Shown here: in pieces, positions 8,298 to 14,729 of the stretch | Numbering within the stretch: position 1 is the stretch's first letter | Layout: every line of letters begins with the position of its first letter | NCBI GenBank assembly: GCA_963169455.1 | Contig: CAUJDW010000128.1 | Location: 99,752 to 163,751, forward strand | DNA: 64,000 nucleotides | Direction: 5' to 3' | DNA from: Bacteroidota bacterium | GTDB lineage: Bacteria; Bacteroidota; Bacteroidia; Chitinophagales; Saprospiraceae | Translations under genes and position numbers: made by a program | Notes under the pieces: model-generated | Seen by the model: the letters and a program-made list of their open reading frames with translations, nothing else | Database searches by the model: none | Told to the model about the DNA's origin: nothing

Positions 8298-9665
8298 ATG
8301 TCAAGAATATTCTTTCTGCTGTTCCTCAGCATGAGCTTTTCCAGTGCCCTGATCGCTCAGGAAGCCCTTTCCACCCATTTCCTGCGCCACACCTGGCAGG
8401 CCAACCGCAGCAACCCGGCTTTTTTCCCCGAACACAAGTTCGTCATCGGGCTGCCGGGCATCCACAACAGCCTGCAGGTGACGAACATCACCTACGGCGA
8501 CCTGGCCACGGTGGATGAGAACGGAGAACGCGTGCTGCACATCGACGAGGCCATCGAAAAGCTGGGCACGGACAACCTCATCCGCGAAAACCTGGACATC
8601 GAGACGATCAGCCTGGGGGTGCGGCTGGGCCGCATATCGCTCAGCCTGGGGCACAGCCTGCGTTTCAACGCCTTCATGAATTACCCCAAAACCCTGCCCC
8701 AGCTCATCTGGCAGGGCAACGCACAGTTTATCGGGCAGGAGGTGTCCTTCGGGCCCGATGTCGATCTGTACGGCTACCAGGAATACGCCCTGGGGCTGGC
8801 CGCCGAGATATTGCCCGGGCTGACGCTCGGCGGGCGCGCCAAACTGCTGGCCGGGGTGGCTGATATCCACACCGAACGCCGGGATCTGCGCCTGCGCACC
8901 GACAGCGACATCTACCAACTGCAACTCACCGCCGACTTCCTGGCCAACTCCGCCGGCTCGCTCCGGTACGACGGCTTCGACGACCTGACGGTGGACTTCG
9001 ACTTCGGCAGCTTCGACCCCGAAGCGCTCTTTACCGGCAATACCGGCCTGGCTTTCGACCTTGGCCTGGCCCTGCGCCTCGGCCGGCTGCAACTGGCCGC
9101 CAGCGCCCTCGACCTGGGCGGCATTCGCTGGGATGAGGAAGTGCGAAACTACAGCCTGCAGGGCGTCTTCGAATACCAGGGCCTTGACCTGGCCCAGGAT
9201 GTTTTCGAAGACACCACAGACGTGGGCTCCGTACTGGACACCCTCCGGGAGATATATGAAGTGGTGGAAACCAATGAACACTACAGGACGCAATTGCCTG
9301 CCCGCTACTACCTCAGCGGCATTTACGAGCTGAACAACAGGTGGCAGGTGGGCGCCCTCTTTTACGCGGAAAACTATCGTGGGGAATTCTCTCCGGCCGT
9401 AGCCCTGAGCGCCAACTTCAGCCTCCTGCCGTTCCTGAACCTGGGGGCCTCCTATGCCTTCCGCAGCGAACACTATGACAACCTCGGGCTAAATGCCGCC
9501 ATCAAACTGGGGCCCCTGCAGGTCATGGCAGCTACCGACAACATCCTGACCGCCGTCCGCCCCAAAGACAGCCACAGCGCCAACCTGCGGCTGGGGGTGA
9601 ATTTATTGTTTGGCAAAGTGGAAGGGCAAAATGCGCAGGGGGACAGCCCGGGAAGCTTTTTCTAG
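8298..9665 (+). CDS. DUF5723-type outer-membrane beta-barrel protein
   Basis: A 455-residue protein with a signal peptide (MSRIFFLLFLSMSFSSALIAQ, cleavage after about residue 20). The mature N-terminus (LRHTWQANRSNPAFFPEHKF) has the RSNPAF element typical of Bacteroidota outer-membrane proteins of the DUF5723/PorV-like class. The body alternates amphipathic strands (LGVRLGRISLSLGHSLRF and similar) and ends in LRLGVNLLFGKVEG, compatible with a barrel of many strands. The function is unknown; family members occur in gliding/T9SS-bearing bacteria. Co-transcription with the upstream lipoprotein is likely. It is followed by a repeat-rich intergenic region rather than a terminator. Confidence 0.82.
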   Translation: MSRIFFLLFLSMSFSSALIAQEALSTHFLRHTWQANRSNPAFFPEHKFVIGLPGIHNSLQVTNITYGDLATVDENGERVLHIDEAIEKLGTDNLIRENLDIETISLGVRLGRISLSLGHSLRFNAFMNYPKTLPQLIWQGNAQFIGQEVSFGPDVDLYGYQEYALGLAAEILPGLTLGGRAKLLAGVADIHTERRDLRLRTDSDIYQLQLTADFLANSAGSLRYDGFDDLTVDFDFGSFDPEALFTGNTGLAFDLGLALRLGRLQLAASALDLGGIRWDEEVRNYSLQGVFEYQGLDLAQDVFEDTTDVGSVLDTLREIYEVVETNEHYRTQLPARYYLSGIYELNNRWQVGALFYAENYRGEFSPAVALSANFSLLPFLNLGASYAFRSEHYDNLGLNAAIKLGPLQVMAATDNILTAVRPKDSHSANLRLGVNLLFGKVEGQNAQGDSPGSFF

Positions 9666-9679
9666 CAGCAGCCTGACGA

Positions 9680-9819
9680 ATGGCTGTATGGGTATATGGC
9701 TGTATTGTTATATGGCTATATGGCTATATGGCTATATGGCTTTATTGTTATATGGCTATATGGCTATATGGCTCTATGGCTTGGTTATATGGCTTGGCTC
9801 TATGGCTGCATGGCTGTAG
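9680..9819. repeat. Tandem array of an 8-bp unit, GCTATATG and variants
   Basis: About 17 units of GCTATATG with interspersed variants (GCTTTATT, GTTATATG, GCTCTATG) follow the DUF5723 stop codon. The array is imperfect but keeps the 8-bp phase over most of its length. A related array with unit GCTATATT lies at 17605-17672. Its phase (not a multiple of three) lets it be open in several frames. Replication slippage is the likely origin; function unknown. Confidence 0.85.
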
Positions 9820-9821
9820 TG

Positions 9822-9863
9822 TTTTTACCCGGCTGATTCCGACAGGTGTCGGAAGAGGACGGG
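9822..9863 (+). repeat. TTTTTACCCGG intergenic repeat, copy A
   Basis: Begins TTTTTACCCGGCTGA and ends GAGGACGGG, with a small internal hairpin (CCGACA/TGTCGG). It shares its ends with copies at 10313-10354, 13727-13772, 26759-26794 and 60659-60733. All copies are intergenic. Confidence 0.6.
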
Positions 9864-9930
9864 ATATGGCTGCTTTGGGGGAAACTTCGGAAGTTTGGCT
9901 TTGAAACCCCAAGGGAGGCTGGGAGAGGGG

Positions 9931-10278
9931 GAGACGAGGTGTAATGTCGTCAACTTAATTCTACTTTGGCACTTTAGGCCGGAGGCTTGGAACGCGGGCC
10001 TGTGGCCCGCGAATTTAGAATGTCAAATCCCCAAAAAAGATCATTCTTGGGGACTCCAAGGGGGCTTTCGCGGGCCACCGGCCCGCGTTCCTGTTAAAGT
10101 GCCAAAGTAGAATTAAGATTTTCGTAGCAGGCCTGTCAGCGTCTGGCTAAGCAGAGATAACTCGACGCGGGCCAGCCGCTGGCTACTCCCGCGTCAGTCA
10201 GCGGCTGGCTCGCTTAGGTTAAGTCCAGGCTTAGTCAGTCGCTGACAGCGTCAAGTTGACGACATTAGAGACGAGGTG
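9931..10278. mobile_element. 326-bp MITE-like element with 15-bp terminal inverted repeats and 11-bp flanking direct repeat
   Basis: TAATGTCGTCAACTT at 9942-9956 is perfectly inverted at 10253-10267. Immediately outside, GAGACGAGGTG occurs on both sides (9931-9941 and 10268-10278) as a perfect 11-bp direct repeat, as expected for a target-site duplication. Inside are two sub-palindromes. The left one (9955-10116) has 22-bp arms TTAATTCTACTTTGGCACTTTA plus paired CGCGGGCC hairpins. The right one (about 10127-10252) has nested arms such as CTGTCAGCG/CGCTGACAG and GCGAGCCAGCCGCTG-like repeats. There is no open frame for a transposase, so it would be non-autonomous. Mobility is inferred from structure alone. 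Confidence 0.75.
9993..10087. repeat. Paired CGCGGGCC hairpins (BIME-like), copy 1
   Basis: Two GC-rich hairpins, CGCGGGCC-TGT-GGCCCGCG at 9993-10011 and CGCGGGCC-ACC-GGCCCGCG at 10069-10087, lie in inverted arrangement, flanked by GGAA and TTCC. They sit inside the left palindrome of the 326-bp element. A second pair is at 18898-18976. The layout resembles REP/BIME elements. Confidence 0.7.
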
Positions 10279-10312
10279 AGCCTGCGGCAACCCCTGTTCG
10301 TCCGTCCGTCTA

Positions 10313-10354
10313 GTCAGCCGGATAAATCCTCACTGTGTTCAGCCGGGTAAAAAA
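10313..10354 (-). repeat. TTTTTACCCGG intergenic repeat, copy B (inverse)
   Basis: On the minus strand it reads TTTTTTACCCGGCTGAACACAG followed by TGAGGATTTATCCGG. The first part is nearly identical to copy D at 26759 (GGCCGAGCACAGCGAGGA). It lies 35 bp to the right of the 11-bp repeat of the 326-bp element. Confidence 0.6.
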
Positions 10355-10414
10355 CCATTATCCGGCTCGCAGAGACGGATGAAACCGCCCCACGCACTGC
10401 CTGCTGCCCGGCGG

Positions 10415-11398
10415 CTATTCCGGGATGCCCAGATGCAGAATCCTCCCGCCGGTCTGGTTGATGGGGCTGACGCTTTTCCCGATGACGATGCCATCTTCGG
10501 GCGCCCGGTAGTCGCGTATGGAGTCGCCGAAGATATTGCGCAGGATGGCGATGGGTTCGTCTTTGCGGACGAAGTCCGTAACGGCGGGCTGAACGGTGAG
10601 GATGCCGCCCGTATCGGTGTACATCCAGTAGGAGTCTTTACAGATGACGGGCGGTTTTTCCGGGGGCTCCACCCGCCCCTCCGTCATGCCCAGGTGGTGC
10701 AGCAGGTTGTGGATGCCGGTGAGCCCCGAGCGGATCAGGCCTTTCTGAAAAGTATTCGGGTTGCCGACTTCGAGCGTAATCGCATGGATGCCCAGCGCAT
10801 CGGCGGCGCCGCGCAGGGTGCCGTCGGAAGGCGGGTTGTGGACGATGATCTGGGCATTCTGCAGCAGCGCCATCTTGCGGGTAACGGGGTCGTTCATATC
10901 GGCGCGGATATAGTAGGAGTTGATGCGGCCGAAGCTGGCCGTATGCAGGTCGATGAGGTAGTTGAATTCCTTGACGATCCAGTTCACCACCCGGTAAGCG
11001 TAAACCTGGCTGACATTGCCGTTGGGTTTGCCGGGCATGATGTGGTTCAGGTCGTTGCCGTCGATGAAGCGGCGGCGGCGGCGCAGCAGCGAGGGGATAT
11101 TTACGACCGGCACGCCCACGATCGCCCCTTTGAGTTCGCGGACGTTAATTTCCCGGAAGAGGCGTTGGACGACGGGGATGCCGTTGAGTTCATTGCCGTG
11201 GACAGCGGCCGTGAGCCCAACCACCGGCCCGTCTTCCATTCCTTTGGCGACGAGGATGGGCAGGAATACCGGCAGCCCCATGCCATCGGTAACCAGGTGC
11301 ATCAGGAAACGCATTGATTGCCCGCGGGGAATATCGTCAATATTCAGCTCCTGAATTACAGGGGCGTCCAGCCGTAGAAGGGAGACCACACTATCCAT
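10415..11398 (-). CDS. Succinylglutamate desuccinylase/aspartoacylase-family zinc hydrolase
   Basis: A 327-residue M14-fold deacylase. Zinc ligands are visible as HGNE (His67, Glu70) and His152 in the YLIDLHTASFG motif. A substrate-binding arginine stretch (RRRRRFIDGNDLNHIMPG, residues 106-123) and a general-base glutamate in ITLEVGNP (Glu210) fit the family. The C-terminal beta-rich domain (TGGILTVQPAVTDFVRKDEP) resembles the biotinyl-like extension of the AGTO subgroup. It probably removes an acyl group from an N-acyl amino acid or peptide in the cytoplasm, but the exact substrate is not predictable. Start at the ATG at 11398. Transcribed alone, with a 97-bp gap to the SET-domain gene. Confidence 0.88.
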   Translation of the reverse strand: MDSVVSLLRLDAPVIQELNIDDIPRGQSMRFLMHLVTDGMGLPVFLPILVAKGMEDGPVVGLTAAVHGNELNGIPVVQRLFREINVRELKGAIVGVPVVNIPSLLRRRRRFIDGNDLNHIMPGKPNGNVSQVYAYRVVNWIVKEFNYLIDLHTASFGRINSYYIRADMNDPVTRKMALLQNAQIIVHNPPSDGTLRGAADALGIHAITLEVGNPNTFQKGLIRSGLTGIHNLLHHLGMTEGRVEPPEKPPVICKDSYWMYTDTGGILTVQPAVTDFVRKDEPIAILRNIFGDSIRDYRAPEDGIVIGKSVSPINQTGGRILHLGIPE

Positions 11399-11495
11399 AG
11401 TAAGCTTTGCATTTTGCCGCGGCAGTTGCCATTTTATTTTCAGCAGGCAAAGATAAGGAAAACCGGCGGCAAGCAGGGCCTACTTCCCGGAGCGC

Positions 11496-12116
11496 TTACC
11501 TTCTTTTTCCGACTCCGTTGAGGGCCAAATGGGGCTGGAATTTCAGGGTGTAAACCGACTTGTAGGCGCCGGGGTCTTTCAGGTACGCCTGTACTTCCGC
11601 CTGGGCCCTGCCGTCGAGCAGGGGGAAAAGCGGTTGCTCAACGGCTGAAAAGAAGGCCAGGGCCTGTTTCAACTGCTCATCCCACTGCTGGAAATAGCGG
11701 TCAAAATCTTCAGGATGGACTTTGCGCCGACAGTTTTCGTAGCGGCACGACAGCTCCATTTCCCGGGGGATGTTAAAAATCCCATATTCGTCGGTGATCT
11801 CCTCTCCCGCCTGAATATCCCGGATGGCGATCTCAAATCCATACCCGGTGCTCATCGTGTTGCAGTTGCAGCAGTGGTTGACGTATTTGGCAAAATCCCA
11901 ACTGATGATGCGCACGCCCCGTTCGTCGATGTAGGAGTATTTCTCGATGACCTCCTGCATATCCGGGCTATAAGTTTCATAGGCTTCGGGGAAAACCTCC
12001 AGTTCGAGGCTGTCCTTAACATAGGTAATGGTGCCCCGGGGAATGAACTGCGTGGCGAAGACGCCGTAGCCCATATCCTCGTTGATAAACTGAATGCGGG
12101 TGTGTGGATGGATCAT
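11496..12116 (-). CDS. SET-domain protein (putative protein-lysine methyltransferase)
   Basis: A 206-residue protein; the start is placed at the ATG at 12116 (MIHPHTRIQF), because sequence further upstream overlaps a terminator hairpin. SET features seen: GVFATQFIPRG at the N-terminus (SAM-binding GxG-like), the pseudoknot motif YVNHCCNCNT in place of NHxCxPN, and IQAGEEITDEYG with the terminal tyrosine. A Cys-containing segment CRYENCRRKV resembles a reduced post-SET zinc site. Bacterial SET proteins methylate protein lysines, but targets are largely unknown. It lies downstream of a 2OG-Fe(II) oxygenase gene but is separated from it by a strong terminator, so it is likely transcribed separately. 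Confidence 0.85.
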   Translation of the reverse strand: MIHPHTRIQFINEDMGYGVFATQFIPRGTITYVKDSLELEVFPEAYETYSPDMQEVIEKYSYIDERGVRIISWDFAKYVNHCCNCNTMSTGYGFEIAIRDIQAGEEITDEYGIFNIPREMELSCRYENCRRKVHPEDFDRYFQQWDEQLKQALAFFSAVEQPLFPLLDGRAQAEVQAYLKDPGAYKSVYTLKFQPHLALNGVGKRR

Positions 12117-12156
12117 GTGATGGTTTTGTGACGAATGTAAAATAGAGTATCCTGTT

Positions 12157-12202
12157 AAAAAACGCCCCCTTGCCTGAGGTATTTCCCTGGGCAAGGGGGG
12201 CG
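12157..12202 (-). terminator. Rho-independent terminator after the 2OG-Fe(II) oxygenase gene
   Basis: A 12-bp GC-rich stem, CGCCCCCTTGCC (12163-12174) paired with GGCAAGG-type sequence (12189-12202, one G bulge), is followed on the minus strand by six T (12157-12162). It terminates the oxygenase transcript before the SET gene. Confidence 0.85.
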
Positions 12203-12208
12203 CTGCGG

Positions 12209-12859
12209 CTAAAAGAGCGAAGGTTCGTCTTTCAGCCAGCCGGTTATGCTGTATCGTTCTCGCCGCGCAGGCAGCACTTCGTGTTCGATGGCATGGCTGT
12301 CAAAACACACCAGGCGCCCGGCGATTGGGCCCAGATCCAGAGCAGCCTCGCTGCCGTCCTCGCGGGGGAGGTATAGGCGCAGTTGCCCGCCCAGGCTTTC
12401 GTCCCAGTCGAAATTCAGATAAAACACCACGGTGATTTTCCTGGCGCGGGTGTGCCTGAATACGTCCAGGTGGCGCTTGTAAAAGGCCCCTTCCGGGTAA
12501 ACGGCCAGGTGAAGCTCCATGTCCCGGATACCCAGGTAGCAGGTTCGGTTGAAATACCGGGCCAGATCGTCAAGTTGCCGGAAAAAGGGGCGGAAAGGCT
12601 CTGGCGGATTGGTGTGGTCGAGCCAGCGCACCTGATCCCTGCGTATCTCCCGGTTGACCTGATGCATGCCGCCCTTGCCAATGCCGGCCGCGTTGAACTG
12701 CCCCTGGCTGAACAGGCGGCCCGCTTCCTCCAGCATGATCCTGGTTTCCTGAGGCGGCAGAAAGCCGTCCGCCACCGCATAACCCTGCCTGACAATTCCC
12801 TCAACAATGGCTTCGAAAGCCGCTTCGTTCGATTGAACTAGTAATTCCATCCAATGCAA
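12209..12859 (-). CDS. 2OG-Fe(II) oxygenase (prolyl-hydroxylase-like)
   Basis: A 216-residue enzyme predicted to hydroxylate a substrate using 2-oxoglutarate, O2 and Fe(II). The metal triad HxD...H is seen as His130 and Asp132 in YKRHLDVF and His193 in HAIEHEV. An arginine six to nine residues later (Arg199/Arg202, in LPARRERYSITGW) would bind 2-oxoglutarate, and SITGW is the usual ending of this family. The substrate could be a protein proline or a small molecule. ATG at 12859 is used; the ATG three codons downstream is an alternative. It ends at a strong terminator and probably forms a single-gene unit. Confidence 0.87.
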   Translation of the reverse strand: MHWMELLVQSNEAAFEAIVEGIVRQGYAVADGFLPPQETRIMLEEAGRLFSQGQFNAAGIGKGGMHQVNREIRRDQVRWLDHTNPPEPFRPFFRQLDDLARYFNRTCYLGIRDMELHLAVYPEGAFYKRHLDVFRHTRARKITVVFYLNFDWDESLGGQLRLYLPREDGSEAALDLGPIAGRLVCFDSHAIEHEVLPARRERYSITGWLKDEPSLF

Positions 12860-12982
12860 GACTTATAGAGCCGAAACCCGGTAGGATTCGATTTTTTTTG
12901 CAAAAGAGAGATGGAAATCTGAAGGAAATTTGAAGATAAACGGCCTTGCGGGAATTTCGGGCCCTCACTCGGGCCTTTGTCG

Positions 12983-12990
12983 TATTTTTG
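12983..12990 (+). promoter_or_regulatory. -7 box immediately before the response-regulator start
   Basis: TATTTTTG matches TAnnTTTG and ends only 4 bp before the ATG at 12995. If used, the mRNA would have almost no leader. No good -33 element is visible, so confidence is limited. Confidence 0.35.
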
Positions 12991-12994
12991 CTGC

Positions 12995-13672
12995 ATGAAG
13001 GTTTTGATTGTCGAAGACGAAACGGGCCTGCTGGAGCTGATCGTGCGCTATCTGAAACGGGAAGGCTATGTCTGTGAAACCGCAGCCACCTTTGCGGAAG
13101 GATACCGCAAGGCCAATAATTTCGATTACGACTGCGCCCTTGTCGACCTGAACCTGCCTGGAGGCGACGGGCTCAGGCTTGTCCGGATGCTGCGCCAGGA
13201 AAACACGCAGACCGGCATTATCATCATTTCCGCCCGCGATTCCGTCGAGGAAAGGGTGCGCGGCCTGGAAGAAGGCGGCGATGACTACCTCGTCAAACCC
13301 TTCCACCTGTCGGAACTGAACGCCCGCATCAAGGCCGTCATGCGCCGCAAAACGGGGGAATTCAGCAAGGCCATGACATTCGGAGGGCTGGTCATCAACC
13401 TGGACGAGCGTTCCGTCAGCGCGGGCGGCGCCATGCTGAAACTGACAAAAAAGGAATTCGACATCCTCCTATACCTGGCCCGAAACAAAAACAGGGTCGT
13501 GACCAAAGACAGCATTGCCGAGCACTTATGGGGTGACTATATGGACGAAGCCGCGTCTTTTGATTTTATTTACGCCCACGTCAAAAACCTGCGCAAAAAA
13601 CTGGCGGCTCACGGCTATGGCGATTTCCTGAAAACCATTTATGGGATCGGGTATAAGTTCGAGGTGGGATAA
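12995..13672 (+). CDS. OmpR-family response regulator
   Basis: A 225-residue DNA-binding response regulator. The receiver domain has the acidic pair (EDE, residues 7-9), phospho-acceptor Asp51 in CALVDLNLPGGDG, and Lys in YLVKPFH. The C-terminal winged helix (about 130-225) contains LTKKEFDILLYLARN and DSIAEHLWG, typical of the OmpR/PhoB effector domain. The ATG at 12995 (MKVLIVEDE) is preferred over an upstream frame-open start. It is followed after 106 bp by a histidine kinase, its presumed partner. The signal sensed is unknown. Confidence 0.93.
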   Translation: MKVLIVEDETGLLELIVRYLKREGYVCETAATFAEGYRKANNFDYDCALVDLNLPGGDGLRLVRMLRQENTQTGIIIISARDSVEERVRGLEEGGDDYLVKPFHLSELNARIKAVMRRKTGEFSKAMTFGGLVINLDERSVSAGGAMLKLTKKEFDILLYLARNKNRVVTKDSIAEHLWGDYMDEAASFDFIYAHVKNLRKKLAAHGYGDFLKTIYGIGYKFEVG

Positions 13673-13726
13673 ACGGGCCGTAGATATGTTGTAATACTTG
13701 TGAGGGCGCTTCGGAAAGTCCCGGAT

Positions 13727-13772
13727 GGAGTACTGGCCCGCCTCCGCCCTGCGGGCTGCGCCGGGTAAAAAT
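13727..13772 (-). repeat. TTTTTACCCGG intergenic repeat, copy C, between response regulator and kinase
   Basis: On the minus strand it reads ATTTTTACCCGGCGCAGC, then a GC-rich palindrome, then GCGGGCCAGTACTCC. The end matches copy E (CGGGCCAGTATTCC at 60720). It lies between the response-regulator stop and the kinase ATG at 13779. Confidence 0.6.
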
Positions 13773-13778
13773 ATTGGA

Positions 13779-14651
13779 ATGGAGCTATGGATCGCATTGC
13801 TGGGTGGCGTGCTGGCCGGGGCTTTGGCCGGCTGGGCCGTATTCCGTTGGCAGGCGCGGCGCCTGTGGCGGAACCTGGGCGGCATAAAGCTGCAAAGGCC
13901 GGGAGAACAGTTGGCGGCGGCGGGCGCGCCGCTGCTCAGGCCGGCCATCGAACAACTGAACCTCCTGTTGCAACAAATGCGCCAGGAATACCAGGCGACG
14001 AAACAGTTTACCCAGGACGCCAGCCACGAGCTGCAGACGCCCCTGGCGGTGATCAAGGCCCATATCGAACTTCTGCTGCAATCGCCCCGCCTGGGTGAGC
14101 AGGAAGCAGAAGCTCTGGGCGGGATACTGCGCAACGTCAACCGCCTGTCCAGGCTGAACAGCGCCCTGATCCTGCTTTCCAAAATCGACAACCAGCGGTT
14201 TCCGGATGTGGAAACCGTCGATATAGGGCTGTTGCTCCGGGAAATCCTGGAAAACTTCGAAGACCTGATCGGGCTGCAGAAAATCGAGGTGGAATGCTCG
14301 CTGCCTTCCGGGCTGAAGTTCAGCATGAGCGCCAGCCTGGCGGAGATTCTGCTGGCGAACCTCGTGCAGAACGCCATTCGCCACAACCTGCGGGGCGGCT
14401 TCATCAGGGCCAGGCTGGAAGGGCGACGGCTGGAGATCACCAACCCCGGCAAAGTGCTGGAGGGGCCTACAGACACGTTGTTCGAACGCTTCAAACGGGA
14501 CCCCGATTCGGAAGAAGGCCTGGGGCTCGGTTTGTCTATCGTGCAGCGCATCTGTAAATTGTACGGGCTCGGGCTGCAGTACCTCCACAGAGAAGGGCTG
14601 CATACCCTGCTCATCGATTTTCCAAACCCGGCCCCGGCAAACAGCGGGTGA
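13779..14651 (+). CDS. Sensor histidine kinase without extracytoplasmic sensor domain
   Basis: A 290-residue kinase starting at ATG 13779 (MELWIALLGGVLAGALAGWAV, a single transmembrane helix). The dimerisation/phosphotransfer domain has the H-box FTQDASHELQTPLAVI with His83. The ATPase domain shows the N-box LLANLVQNAIRHN, and the G-box EEGLGLGLSIVQRI. There is no second helix, periplasmic loop or recognisable HAMP domain, so it is shorter than most OmpR-paired kinases. A TTTTTACCCGG repeat sits directly at its 5' boundary, and an N-terminal truncation is possible. An in-frame upstream ATG at 13725 would only translate the repeat. Presumed cognate of the preceding response regulator. Confidence 0.88.
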   Translation: MELWIALLGGVLAGALAGWAVFRWQARRLWRNLGGIKLQRPGEQLAAAGAPLLRPAIEQLNLLLQQMRQEYQATKQFTQDASHELQTPLAVIKAHIELLLQSPRLGEQEAEALGGILRNVNRLSRLNSALILLSKIDNQRFPDVETVDIGLLLREILENFEDLIGLQKIEVECSLPSGLKFSMSASLAEILLANLVQNAIRHNLRGGFIRARLEGRRLEITNPGKVLEGPTDTLFERFKRDPDSEEGLGLGLSIVQRICKLYGLGLQYLHREGLHTLLIDFPNPAPANSG

Positions 14652-14729
14652 TTTTTTTGTGTTATCTTGTATTGCAGGAGGCAAAAAGCCGTATTCCTGA
14701 ATTTTTAACCATCCAAAAAGGCCATACTT

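Larger units (their letters stand above)
9666..10414. other. Repeat-rich intergenic region
   Basis: The 749-bp space between the DUF5723 gene and the leftward aspartoacylase-like gene has no credible coding sequence. In order it holds an 8-bp tandem array (9680-9819), a TTTTTACCCGG element (9822-9863), a 326-bp element with terminal inverted repeats flanked by an 11-bp direct repeat (9931-10278), and an inverse copy of the TTTTTACCCGG element (10313-10354). Short open frames read through the tandem array (Met-Ala-Ile-Trp-Leu-Tyr repeats), but they are products of the repeat, not genes. Confidence 0.8.

Noticed and set aside
9610..9904. Short open frames encoding Met-Ala-Ile-Trp-Leu-Tyr repeats
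   Set aside because: They translate the 8-bp tandem array in several frames and are not conserved protein sequence.
9680..10378. Possible CRISPR array
   Set aside because: Repeats are 8-bp contiguous units or unique palindromes; there are no equal-length spacers between 25-40 bp repeats and no cas genes.
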